A DNA stretch of 64,000 bases from Streptomyces sp. NBC_01268 (GTDB lineage Bacteria > Actinomycetota > Actinomycetes > Streptomycetales > Streptomycetaceae), in contig NZ_CP108454.1 of assembly GCF_036240795.1 (NCBI RefSeq), forward strand, positions 5,392,001 through 5,456,000. Direction: 5' to 3'. Below are positions 25,843 to 33,609 of this stretch, one piece after another (the first letter of the stretch is position 1; each line of letters begins with the position of its first letter). The position numbers were made by a program, and so were the translations under genes. A model generated the notes under the pieces. It saw only the letters and a program-made list of their open reading frames with translations. It did no database searches and was not told where the DNA came from.

Positions 25843-25924
25843 CCGGTGACCTGGTTGAATCCAGGGGCAGGGGCGCGCCCGACGAACCGGTGGGCGCGGA
25901 CAGGTCATCTGTTGCGGGGAGAGC

Positions 25925-27679
25925 ATGAAGAACGGGAAGCCGACCTGGTGGAGCCGTCCGTCGACCACACCCATCCCGCCGCCTGACCAGCCCCCGGCCC
26001 CGTCCCCGGACGCGGCGGGGGACCGGGAGGGGGACACGGACTTCACCCTGGCGGCACCGGCACCGGCACCGGCACCGGCTGCGGAGCCGGTCCCGGCCGA
26101 GCCCGAGGCGCCCGCGCGCCCGGAGACCCCGGCACCGGCGGACGCGATACCGACGCCGGTCGCGCCCGAGCCCGCCGCGCCCGCCCCGGAGTCGGCCGAC
26201 CCGCGCCAGACCGAGCCGCTCCCGGCCGAGCCGGTCGTCACGGAGCCGCTCGTCACGGAGCCGCTCTCCGCCGGGTCTCCCTCGGTGGAGCCCGTCCCGG
26301 CCGAGCCGCTCCCCGCCGCGCCCGCGGCGGCGGCACCCGTCGGGGACCGGCCGCCCGTGCCCGCCCCCGTACCGGCGCAGCAGCAAGCGGAGCCGCAGCC
26401 CCTGCACGCCCCCGATCCCTACCGGACCCCGCCCTACGGCGGGCCGGGGCCGTGGGCGCCCGCGCCTCCCGTGCAGCGGCCCATGGTCGTGGCGCCGGCG
26501 TACGACCCGTGGGCGGCCGCCGCGCCGCTCGCCGCGGGGCCGGTCGTCCCGCCGGTCACCGTGAAGCCCAGGAAGTCGCGGCGCGGCCTCGCGCTCGTCG
26601 GCGCCCTGGCCTTCGCGCTGGTCACCGGAGTCGTCGGCGGCGGCGTCGGCGCGTACATCGAGCGCAACGGCGGGATCACCAGCGTCGAGCTGCCCCAGGC
26701 GGGCCCCGAGGCGTCGGGCCGCGCGCCCGACAGCGTCGCCGGGATCGCCGCGGGAGCCCTGCCGGGCGTCGTCACCATCCATGTGAGCGGCAGCGGTTCC
26801 TCCGGCACCGGCACCGGCTTCGTGCTCGACACCCGCGGCAACATCCTCACCAACAACCACGTCGTGGACGCGGCGGCCGCCTCCGGCGAGATCTCCGTCA
26901 CCTTCAGCAACGGAGAGTCGGCCCGCGCCAAGCTGATCGGCCGCGACACCGGCTACGACCTCGCCGTGATCCGGGTCTCCGGCGTCTCGGGCCTCAAGCC
27001 GCTGCCGCTGGGCAACTCCGACACCGTCCGCGTCGGCGACCCGGTCGTCGCCATCGGCGCCCCCTTCGACCTGTCCAACACGGTCACCTCCGGCATCATC
27101 AGCGCCAAGGAGCGCCCGATCACCGCCGGCGGCGAGAAGGGCGACGGCACCGACATCAGCTACGTCGACGCCCTCCAGACCGACGCCCCGATAAACCCCG
27201 GCAACTCCGGCGGCCCGCTGCTCGACTCCAAGGGCCGGGTGATCGGCATCAACAGCGCGATCCGCGCCGCGAGCAACAGCTCCGAGAGCGGCGGCCAGTC
27301 CGGCTCCATCGGCCTCGGCTTCGCCATCCCGGTCAACCAGGGCAAGCGGGTCGCCGAGGAACTCATCAACACCGGCAAGGCCACCCACCCGGTGATCGGC
27401 GTGAGCCTCGACATGCAGTACACCGGCGACGGGGCCAAGGTCGGCGCGAAGGGCAAGGACGGCACGTCGTCCGTCACGCCCGACGGCCCCGCGGCCCGCG
27501 CCGGGATCAGGCCGGGCGACGTCATCACCAAGGTCGACGGGCAGCGGGTGCACAGCGGCGAGGAGCTGATCGTGAAGATCCGCGCGCACCGTCCCGGCGA
27601 CCGCCTGAAGCTGACGCTGACCCGCGACGGCAAAGAGCAGACAAAGACGTTGACGCTCGGTTCCTCCTCGGGCGCCTAG
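25925..27679 (+). CDS. htrA: HtrA/DegP-like membrane-anchored serine protease with PDZ domain
   Basis: 584 residues. About 215 cytoplasmic residues rich in Pro, Ala and Glu (with repeated EPLVTEPL units) precede one membrane helix (GLALVGALAFALVTGVVGGG). The extracellular S1C protease domain has its triad at His312 (NNHVV), Asp345 (GYDLAVI) and Ser428 (GNSGGP), and a C-terminal PDZ domain contains AGIRPGDVITKVDGQRV. It probably handles misfolded envelope proteins and may cut the neighbouring anti-sigma factor; the latter is inferred from context. GGGGAG is close to ATG 25925. Confidence 0.94.
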   Translation: MKNGKPTWWSRPSTTPIPPPDQPPAPSPDAAGDREGDTDFTLAAPAPAPAPAAEPVPAEPEAPARPETPAPADAIPTPVAPEPAAPAPESADPRQTEPLPAEPVVTEPLVTEPLSAGSPSVEPVPAEPLPAAPAAAAPVGDRPPVPAPVPAQQQAEPQPLHAPDPYRTPPYGGPGPWAPAPPVQRPMVVAPAYDPWAAAAPLAAGPVVPPVTVKPRKSRRGLALVGALAFALVTGVVGGGVGAYIERNGGITSVELPQAGPEASGRAPDSVAGIAAGALPGVVTIHVSGSGSSGTGTGFVLDTRGNILTNNHVVDAAAASGEISVTFSNGESARAKLIGRDTGYDLAVIRVSGVSGLKPLPLGNSDTVRVGDPVVAIGAPFDLSNTVTSGIISAKERPITAGGEKGDGTDISYVDALQTDAPINPGNSGGPLLDSKGRVIGINSAIRAASNSSESGGQSGSIGLGFAIPVNQGKRVAEELINTGKATHPVIGVSLDMQYTGDGAKVGAKGKDGTSSVTPDGPAARAGIRPGDVITKVDGQRVHSGEELIVKIRAHRPGDRLKLTLTRDGKEQTKTLTLGSSSGA

Positions 27680-27732
27680 GCGCCATGTGGAGGACACCAC
27701 GAGGTACCCGCCAGGCAGTTTCGGCGGGTACC
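27671..27732 (+). repeat. Stop-codon palindrome plus stem-loop between htrA and tatB
   Basis: GGCGCCTAGGCGCC (27671-27684) is a 14-bp perfect palindrome centred on the htrA stop codon. It is followed by a 10-bp perfect stem (27703-27712 with 27723-27732, loop of 10 nt). Together they could terminate or attenuate htrA transcription ahead of tatB. Confidence 0.65.
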
Positions 27733-27770
27733 GTGGACCGGGCCCGGGACCGGCGTGAAGGAGCTACAGG

Positions 27771-28223
27771 GTGTTCAGCGACATAGGCGCACTCGAGCTG
27801 GTGACGCTCGTGGTGCTCGCCGTGCTCATCTTCGGCCCCGAGAAGCTGCCGAAGATGATCCAGGACGTCTCACGCTTCGTCCGCAAGATCCGGGAGTTCT
27901 CGGACAGCGCCAAGGCGGACATCCGCAGCGAGCTCGGCCCGGAGTTCAAGGACTTCGAGTTCGAGGACCTCAACCCGAAGAACTTCATCCGCAAGCAGCT
28001 CGCGGAGAACCAGGACTTCAAGGAGCTCAACGAACTCCGCTCCAGCTTCGACCTGAAGAAGGAGATGAACGAGGTCGCCGACGCCGTCCACGGCCGCGAG
28101 ACCGCGCCGGCCGCGCCCACCGCGCCCGCCGCGGTGAACGGCTCCGGCCAGCCGGACCTCCTGAAGAAGCAGGACAAGCCGGACACCGGCGAGCGCCCGC
28201 CGTACGACTCCGACGCCACCTGA
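27771..28223 (+). CDS. tatB: Twin-arginine translocase subunit TatB
   Basis: 150 residues. An N-terminal membrane helix carries the conserved Gly-Pro hinge (LVTLVVLAVLIFGPEKLPKM), followed by an amphipathic helix and a charged helical stretch (LNPKNFIRKQLAENQDF) and a disordered Ala/Pro tail. TatB binds Tat signal peptides with TatC, which is not in this window. A FGPEKLPKMIQDVSRFVRKI segment distinguishes it from the shorter TatA. It starts at GTG 27771, with GGAG 10-11 nt upstream. Confidence 0.93.
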   Translation: MFSDIGALELVTLVVLAVLIFGPEKLPKMIQDVSRFVRKIREFSDSAKADIRSELGPEFKDFEFEDLNPKNFIRKQLAENQDFKELNELRSSFDLKKEMNEVADAVHGRETAPAAPTAPAAVNGSGQPDLLKKQDKPDTGERPPYDSDAT

Positions 28224-28272
28224 CGACGGCCTGTCACCGTACCGGTGCGGCTCGGTGGCTATCCTCCCTCCT

Positions 28273-28300
28273 GGGGGTACCCCCGGACGAGGTCCGGGGG
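28273..28300. repeat. Two overlapping perfect palindromes
   Basis: GGGGGTACCCCC (28273-28284) shares its right arm with a 9-bp stem (28280-28288 with 28292-28300, loop GAG). The element lies between tatB and the next gene. It resembles GC-rich mobile or terminator-like repeats seen in many streptomycete intergenic regions, from memory. Confidence 0.6.
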
Positions 28301-28321
28301 CGTGACGAGGAGGCGGCCGAG

Positions 28322-28924
28322 ATGAAGACGACGAGTCGGGTGGAGACCGAGGGGTTTCTGCGCGCGCCCTTCGCCTGGTACGGGCTCGACGAGGCGTTCA
28401 CCGGCCCGCGCCGGCTGATGCAGATCGGCACGGCCGCGGACGGCACCGTCCAGTACGGCTCGATGGGCCACGGTGACGAGCCGTCGATAAAGTCCGAGGC
28501 CGCCGGCACGGAGAAGGAGCGCTTCGCCGTCGTCGTGACCGTCGCCGCGAACCCCGTGCGCCGCACCGGCGACGGCACGGGCGTCCTGGAGGCCACCACG
28601 GTCTCCTCCGCGGCCTGGCTGGCCGGCTCGGGGCTGCTCGCCCACACCTGGCCCGCCAACCTCGACCACACGCGGCGGGACAACTGGCTGGACCAGCAGA
28701 CGGAGACGGCCTTCGAGCTCGCCGACGACCTGGAAGGCCCGGCCTGGTCGACGCTCTCGCTGCCCGTGGACGGGGTCCCGGTGCCGTTCCACTACCGCGA
28801 GTCCGAGTTCGGCTGGGTGCTGGCCGGTTCGGCGACCGGCGTGCACATCGGGGCCTACGGGCGCGGGATGAGCGCGTACGGCCTGGGCTTCGCGACCGTC
28901 AAGGACCTGGGCGGATACGCCTGA
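28322..28924 (+). CDS. Protein of unknown function, 200 residues
   Basis: I do not recognise the family. The protein appears soluble and beta-rich: VVVTVAANPVRR, then GVLEATTVSSAAWLAGSGLL, and a C-terminal half with WSTLSLPVDGVPVPFHYRES and GWVLAGSATGVHIGAYGRGM. There is no signal peptide, metal motif or membrane segment. ATG 28322 is preceded by GAGGAGG at 28307-28313 with an 8-nt gap, a good site. A strong bidirectional terminator follows. Confidence 0.75.
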   Translation: MKTTSRVETEGFLRAPFAWYGLDEAFTGPRRLMQIGTAADGTVQYGSMGHGDEPSIKSEAAGTEKERFAVVVTVAANPVRRTGDGTGVLEATTVSSAAWLAGSGLLAHTWPANLDHTRRDNWLDQQTETAFELADDLEGPAWSTLSLPVDGVPVPFHYRESEFGWVLAGSATGVHIGAYGRGMSAYGLGFATVKDLGGYA

Positions 28925-28954
28925 CGGCACGCCGGCCAAAGCCCGCGGACACGC

Positions 28955-28982
28955 GAAAGGGCGCCCCGAAGGGCGCCCTTTC
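28955..28982. terminator. Bidirectional terminator before mrp
   Basis: A 12-bp perfect stem with a CGAA tetraloop (28955-28966 with 28971-28982), flanked by A and T runs so that it can work on both strands between convergent genes. Confidence 0.9.
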
Positions 28983-28988
28983 CCCGTC

Positions 28989-30122
28989 TCAGAACTTGTT
29001 GCGCGGCGTGATGCCCAGGCTCATGCCCGACAGGCCGCGCTGGCGGCCGCCCAGCTTGCCGGCGATGGCGCGCAGGGCCGCGCCGGCCGGGGAGTCCGGG
29101 TCGGACAGGACGACCGGCTTGCCGTCGTCGCCGCCCTCGCGCAGCCGCACGTCGATCGGGATCGAGCCGAGCACCGGAACGGTCGCGCCGGTGGTCTTCG
29201 TCAGCCCGTCGGCGACCTTCTGGCCACCGCCCGTGCCGAACACGTCGACCATCTCGTCGCAGTGCGGACACGGCAGGCCCGCCATGTTCTCGACCACACC
29301 GACGATCTTCTGGTGGGTCTGCACGGCGATCGAACCGGCCCGCTCGGCCACCTCCGCCGCCGCCTGCTGCGGGGTGGTGACGACCAGGATCTCCGCGTTC
29401 GGCACCAGCTGGGCGACGGAGATCGCGATGTCGCCGGTGCCCGGCGGCAGGTCGAGCAGCAGGACGTCCAGGTCGCCCCAGTACACGTCGGCGAGGAACT
29501 GCTGGAGCGCGCGGTGCAGCATCGGGCCGCGCCACACCACCGGGGCGTTGCCCGGGGTGAACATGCCGATGGAGATGACCTTCACACCGTTCGCCGACGG
29601 CGGCATGATCATGTTCTCGACCTGGGTCGGACGCCCGTCCGCGCCCAGCATGCGCGGCACGCTGTGACCGTAGATGTCGGCGTCCACGACACCGACCTTC
29701 AGCCCGTCGGCCGCCATCGCCGCCGCCAGGTTGACCGTCACCGAGGACTTGCCGACGCCGCCCTTGCCGGAGGCCACCGCGTACACACGGGTGAGCGATC
29801 CGGGCTTGGCGAACGGGACCTCGCGTTCGGCGGTGGTGCCGCGCAGCGCGGAGGCGAGCTCCTTGCGCTGCTCGTCGCTCATCACGTCGAGCGTGACGTC
29901 GACACCCGTGACGCCCTCGACGCGGGAGACGGCGTCCGTCACGCGCTGGGTGATGGTGTCGCGCATCGGGCAGCCGGAGACCGTGAGATAGACCGTGACG
30001 GCGACCCTGCCGTCGGATCCGATCTCCACCGACTTCACCATGCCGAGCTCGGTGATCGGTTTGTTGATCTCGGGGTCGTTCACCGTCGCCAGTGCCTCAA
30101 GCACCGCGTCTTCCGTAGCCAT
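28989..30122 (-). CDS. mrp: Mrp/NBP35-type P-loop ATPase, iron-sulfur cluster carrier
   Basis: 377 residues. The N-terminal MIP18/DUF59 domain of about 95 residues has a Cys in the SGCPMRD motif. The ParA-like ATPase domain follows, with deviant Walker A GKGGVGKS near residue 127, DADIYGHS, the LLLDLPPGTGD switch region and the CxxC pair in LPCPHCDE that binds a bridging cluster between two subunits. It loads or transfers Fe-S clusters to apoproteins. The start ATG 30122 has TACCAT 7 nt upstream, a leaderless pattern; the earlier in-frame ATG at 30170 lies upstream of it. Confidence 0.95.
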   Translation of the reverse strand: MATEDAVLEALATVNDPEINKPITELGMVKSVEIGSDGRVAVTVYLTVSGCPMRDTITQRVTDAVSRVEGVTGVDVTLDVMSDEQRKELASALRGTTAEREVPFAKPGSLTRVYAVASGKGGVGKSSVTVNLAAAMAADGLKVGVVDADIYGHSVPRMLGADGRPTQVENMIMPPSANGVKVISIGMFTPGNAPVVWRGPMLHRALQQFLADVYWGDLDVLLLDLPPGTGDIAISVAQLVPNAEILVVTTPQQAAAEVAERAGSIAVQTHQKIVGVVENMAGLPCPHCDEMVDVFGTGGGQKVADGLTKTTGATVPVLGSIPIDVRLREGGDDGKPVVLSDPDSPAGAALRAIAGKLGGRQRGLSGMSLGITPRNKF

Positions 30123-30129
30123 AGAACAG

Positions 30130-30135
30130 ATGGTA
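30130..30135 (-). promoter_or_regulatory. -10 element of mrp
   Basis: TACCAT on the minus strand ends 7 nt before the ATG. It lies in the 44-nt gap between mrp and the DUF1003 gene, so mrp has its own promoter. Confidence 0.5.
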
Positions 30136-30166
30136 CGGCGACGACCACCGGCCCATGAAAGCCCTG

Positions 30167-30751
30167 TCAACGGTCGGGTACGTCACTCCCCCGCGAGCCG
30201 TCTCCCGGGAATAGATCCCGGCGCTCCCCATCGCCGCGGGGATTGCGCTCTTCCAGCTCCTTCAGCAGGTCCTGGAGCTCCGAGCGCATCCAGTCGCGGG
30301 TGGCCACCTCGCCCAGGCCCATCCGCAGCGCCGCGATCTCCCGGGTCAGGTACTCGGTGTCCGCGATCGAGCGCTCGTTCTGCTTGCGGTCCTGTTCGAG
30401 GTTGACCCGGTCCCGGTCGTCCTGCCGGTTCTGGGCGAGCAGGATCAGCGGCGCCGCGTACGAGGCCTGCAGCGACAGCATCAGGGTCAGGAAGATGAAC
30501 GGGTACGTGTCGAAGCGCAGCGAGTCCGGGACGGAGACGTTCCACACCACCCAGGCGATGATGATCACCGTCATCCAGACGATGAACCGCCCCGTCCCCA
30601 GGAAGCGCGCGATCCGCTCCGAGAGGCGCCCGAAGGCCTCCGGGTCGTACTCGGGCAGGAACCGGGGGCGCCGCACGCGCGGCTGGTCCAGCCGGATCCG
30701 GGGCAGCTGCCGCTCCCGCTCGCGGTCCCGCTCCTGCGTGCGCTCAGCCAC
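30167..30751 (-). CDS. DUF1003 membrane protein
   Basis: 194 residues. A charged N terminus precedes two membrane helices (FIVWMTVIIIAWVVWNV and FIFLTLMLSLQASYAAPLILLA), then a Gln/Arg/Glu-rich helix that should be cytoplasmic (NRQDDRDRVNLEQDRKQNE). This is the classic DUF1003 pattern; the function is unknown, though a link to ion homeostasis is likely from its place behind an MgtE-N/CBS gene. GTG 30751 overlaps the upstream gene by 8 nt. Confidence 0.93.
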   Translation of the reverse strand: MAERTQERDRERERQLPRIRLDQPRVRRPRFLPEYDPEAFGRLSERIARFLGTGRFIVWMTVIIIAWVVWNVSVPDSLRFDTYPFIFLTLMLSLQASYAAPLILLAQNRQDDRDRVNLEQDRKQNERSIADTEYLTREIAALRMGLGEVATRDWMRSELQDLLKELEERNPRGDGERRDLFPGDGSRGSDVPDR

Positions 30752-32024
30752 GGTGCACCCCCTCCTCGTGGAACTCGGTCTCGCGCCAGTCGTCCGGCAG
30801 CAGGTGGTCGAGCACGTCGTCCACCGTCACCGCCCCGAGCAGGGAGCCGCTCTCGTCCACCACCGGCGCCGCCACCAGGTTGTACGCGGCGAAGTAGCTG
30901 GTGACGGCCGGCAGCGGGGTGCCGGGGCCGAGCGGCGGCAGATCGCTGTCGACGAGCGAGCTGACCAGCGTGAACGGCGGGTCCCGCAGCAGCCGCTGGA
31001 AGTGCACCGTGCCCAGGTACTTGCCCGTCGGCGTCTCGTCCGGCGGGCGGCACACGTAGACCTGCGCGGCCAGCGCGGGGGAGAGGTCCTGCTGGCGCAC
31101 CCGGGCCAGCGCGTCGGCGACCGTCGCGTCCGGGCGCAGCACGATCGGCTCGGTGGTCATCAGACCGCCCGCGGTCCGCTCCTCGTACGACATGAGCCGG
31201 CGCACGTCCGCGGCGTCGTCCGGCTGCATGAGCGTCAGCAGCCGCTCCTTGTCCTCCTCCGGCAGCTCGGACAGCAGGTCGGCCGCGTCGTCCGGGTCCA
31301 TCGCCTCCAGGACGTCCGCGGCCCGCTCCTCCTTCAGCTTGCCCAGGATCTCGATCTGGTCGTCCTCCGGCAGCTCCTCCAGGACGTCGGCGAGCCGGTC
31401 GTCGTCGAGGGCCGCCGCGACCTCGGCCCGGCGCTTGGGGGTGAGGTGGTGCAGCACGTTGGCGAGGTCGGCGGGGCGCAGCTTCTCGAAGGTGGCCACC
31501 AGGTTCTCGGCGCCCTGGCCGTGCTCCTCCAGGGAGAAGCCGGTGACGGCGGACCACTCCACGGTCAGCGTCTCGCCCTTGCGGCGCAGCGCTCCGCCCT
31601 TGCCGCGCCGGACGAAGACCTTGTCGATCTCCCAGTCGCGGCGGGCCGGCAGCTGCTGGATGGCCACGTCCAGGACGGTGACCTCCTCGCCCTCCTGGCC
31701 CTGCGGCCCGACCAGACGGACCCGCCGGTCGAGGAGCTCGCCGAGCACGAGCCGCTCGGTCGGGCGCTGTTCGAAGCGGCGCATGTTGACGACGCCGGTG
31801 GTGATGACCTGTCCGGACTCGACGCCGGTGATCCGGGTCATGGGCACGAACACCCGGCGCCGGGAGAGCACCTCCACGACCATGCCGAGCAGCCGCGGCG
31901 GGCGCCGGCCCACCCGCAGCATGGCCACCAGGTCGCTGACCCGGCCGACCTGGTCGCCCACGGGGTCGAAGACGGGGACGCCGGCGAGGTGCGAGACGAA
32001 GATCCGGGGGGCGCCTGCCGCCAT
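30744..32024 (-). CDS. MgtE N-domain and CBS-pair protein lacking the channel domain
   Basis: 426 residues. An N-terminal PRC-barrel-like part (residues about 8-150) is followed by an MgtE_N superhelix with repeated L-D-D-ADVLEELP units (about 180-290) and a CBS pair (about 300-420). True MgtE channels continue with five membrane helices, which are absent here. It may be a cytosolic Mg2+ or nucleotide sensor acting on the DUF1003 partner or on CorA nearby (inferred). GAGGAGG lies about 7 nt before ATG 32024. Confidence 0.9.
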   Translation of the reverse strand: MAAGAPRIFVSHLAGVPVFDPVGDQVGRVSDLVAMLRVGRRPPRLLGMVVEVLSRRRVFVPMTRITGVESGQVITTGVVNMRRFEQRPTERLVLGELLDRRVRLVGPQGQEGEEVTVLDVAIQQLPARRDWEIDKVFVRRGKGGALRRKGETLTVEWSAVTGFSLEEHGQGAENLVATFEKLRPADLANVLHHLTPKRRAEVAAALDDDRLADVLEELPEDDQIEILGKLKEERAADVLEAMDPDDAADLLSELPEEDKERLLTLMQPDDAADVRRLMSYEERTAGGLMTTEPIVLRPDATVADALARVRQQDLSPALAAQVYVCRPPDETPTGKYLGTVHFQRLLRDPPFTLVSSLVDSDLPPLGPGTPLPAVTSYFAAYNLVAAPVVDESGSLLGAVTVDDVLDHLLPDDWRETEFHEEGVHRG

Positions 32025-32234
32025 GCCACGCGCCTCCTCGGTGCCGCACGATTCGGGTCATTTCCAGCTGTGCCTGGTTCAGGCTAGCCCGTGCCGCCGT
32101 ACGCCGCTCCGGCAGAGCGCCCGTCCGGCTGCCTGCGGGTACGTCACCCGGCACGGGTACGCTGCGGTCTGCCGTTCCCACCGGCATCCGGCTCCCACTG
32201 GCCCGTCCCCCCACCGACCCGAGAGGCAGCCCTG

Positions 32235-32993
32235 GTGACCGTTCGCCTTCCGTCCTCGCGCATCCGCAGGGCCGCCCTGCCCCTGGCGCTCTGCGCGGGC
32301 CTCGCGGCCTCCCTGACCGCCTGCGCCGCCGACCCGGACGAGGGGACCAACGGCGTCGGAAGACTGTCCCCGACGGCCATCGAGGAGAAGGCGCAGTCGG
32401 CCGCGGACGGCGCGAAGGCGGTGCGTCTCGCGGGCACGCTGGTCAGCAAGGGCGGCACGTACAAGCTGAACATGCGGCTCAAGCAGGACGGCGCGAGCGG
32501 CTCGGTGATCACGAAGAACAGCACCTTCGAGCTGCTGCGGGTCGGCGAGGCGCTCTACATGAAGGCCGACGCGGGCTTCTGGGCGCACGAGGACGCCTCC
32601 ACCGAGGCGCCGTCGGAGGCCGGTTCCGAGGCGGCCGACAAGCTGGACGACATGTACGTGAAGGTGCCGCAGGACGACCCCTCGTACAAGCAGCTGCGCG
32701 GCTTCACCGACATGGACCTGCTGCTCGACGGACTCATCGGGCTGCACGGGGAGGTCGTGAAGGGCGACCACGACAAGATCGGCGGCATCCGCACGGTCAA
32801 CGTCAAGGGCGGCGAGGACGCCGAGGGCGGCTCGCTCGACGTGGCCCTGGAGGGCACCCCGTTCCCGCTGCGCTTCGCGCGCGGCGGCGGTGCGGGCGTG
32901 GTGATGCTCTCCGAGTGGAACAAGGACTTCCCGCTCGCCGCCCCGTCGAAGAGCCAGACCCTGGACTACGGCAAGCAGTTGCCGCGCGCCTGA
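32235..32993 (+). CDS. Lipoprotein of unknown function
   Basis: 252 residues with a lipoprotein signal: basic N terminus, hydrophobic core LPLALCAGLAA and lipobox SLTAC near residue 31. The mature part has beta-rich repeats (GTYKLNMRLKQDGASGSVI and ALYMKADAGFW) that weakly resemble the LppX/LprG LolA-like lipoproteins, which carry lipids or hydrophobic ligands. The ligand is unknown. GTG 32235 was chosen for the complete signal peptide. It diverges from the MgtE-N/CBS gene. Confidence 0.85.
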   Translation: MTVRLPSSRIRRAALPLALCAGLAASLTACAADPDEGTNGVGRLSPTAIEEKAQSAADGAKAVRLAGTLVSKGGTYKLNMRLKQDGASGSVITKNSTFELLRVGEALYMKADAGFWAHEDASTEAPSEAGSEAADKLDDMYVKVPQDDPSYKQLRGFTDMDLLLDGLIGLHGEVVKGDHDKIGGIRTVNVKGGEDAEGGSLDVALEGTPFPLRFARGGGAGVVMLSEWNKDFPLAAPSKSQTLDYGKQLPRA

Positions 32994-33060
32994 GGCCCGG
33001 TCCGGGTCCGGGACGTCGCGCCCGTCGCTGCGGGCGGACGGCGCCGCCCACCCGGCCCGA

Positions 33061-33573
33061 CTAGCTCTTCCGGCGCCTCTTGAAGAGCAGCTTCGGCAGG
33101 CCCGCCGGGATCGGCCGGCGGGTGAGCACCGGCGACGGCAGCGGTACGGCGGCCAGGGAGCCGTCCGGCAGGTCGGTGGTGGAGGAGCGGGGCTCCAGGC
33201 GCACCACCCGGCATTCGCGCGCCCAGCGCTCGGGCATCGCCTCGCCGTCGTGCGCGTTGAGCCGCTTGCCCTTCAGTTCGGCGACCGCCGCCTCCCAGGC
33301 CTCGCCGCGCGGGGCGAGCTCGCTCACCGTGGCGGTCCAGGCGACGATCCGGCCGCCCTTGTCCTTGCTGCGGACGGTGACCTCGGCGGTGCCGCCGTCG
33401 ACCAGTCCGGGCAGCGGCTGCTCGCCGGGGCCGTCGCCGACGACGAGCGCGGCGCCGTCGGCCCAGACGTGCCAGAGCGCACGGGCGGCGGAGTCCTCGC
33501 CCCGTACCCAGATGAGGCCGGACTTCTTGGTGGCCTCCTCGACGAGGGCGGACCCGAGCAGCGCGTCTGTCAT
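33061..33573 (-). CDS. Small cytosolic protein, possible split-barrel fold
   Basis: 170 residues. The order of strands (SGLIWVRG, ALWHVWADGAALVVGDGPGEQ, TAEVTVRSKDKGGRIVAWT) and the following amphipathic helix (WEAAVAELKGKR) suggest a split-barrel of the pyridoxamine-5'-phosphate-oxidase/flavin-binding type, but no cofactor motif is clear; the call is tentative. A basic C terminus ends KRRRKS. TAGGCT lies 7 nt before ATG 33573, so the mRNA is probably leaderless and separate from corA upstream. Confidence 0.78.
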   Translation of the reverse strand: MTDALLGSALVEEATKKSGLIWVRGEDSAARALWHVWADGAALVVGDGPGEQPLPGLVDGGTAEVTVRSKDKGGRIVAWTATVSELAPRGEAWEAAVAELKGKRLNAHDGEAMPERWARECRVVRLEPRSSTTDLPDGSLAAVPLPSPVLTRRPIPAGLPKLLFKRRRKS

Positions 33574-33580
33574 GCCCCGC

Positions 33581-33586
33581 AGCCTA
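33581..33586 (-). promoter_or_regulatory. -10 element of the gene at 33061-33573
   Basis: TAGGCT on the minus strand ends 7 nt before the ATG, in the short gap after corA. Confidence 0.5.
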
Positions 33587-33609
33587 TCGAGCGGCGTGCG
33601 CGGCCCGCG

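Noticed and set aside
25843..25924. Sigma-E type GGAAC promoter before htrA
   Set aside because: No GGAAC element with correctly spaced -10 was present in the 82-nt gap.
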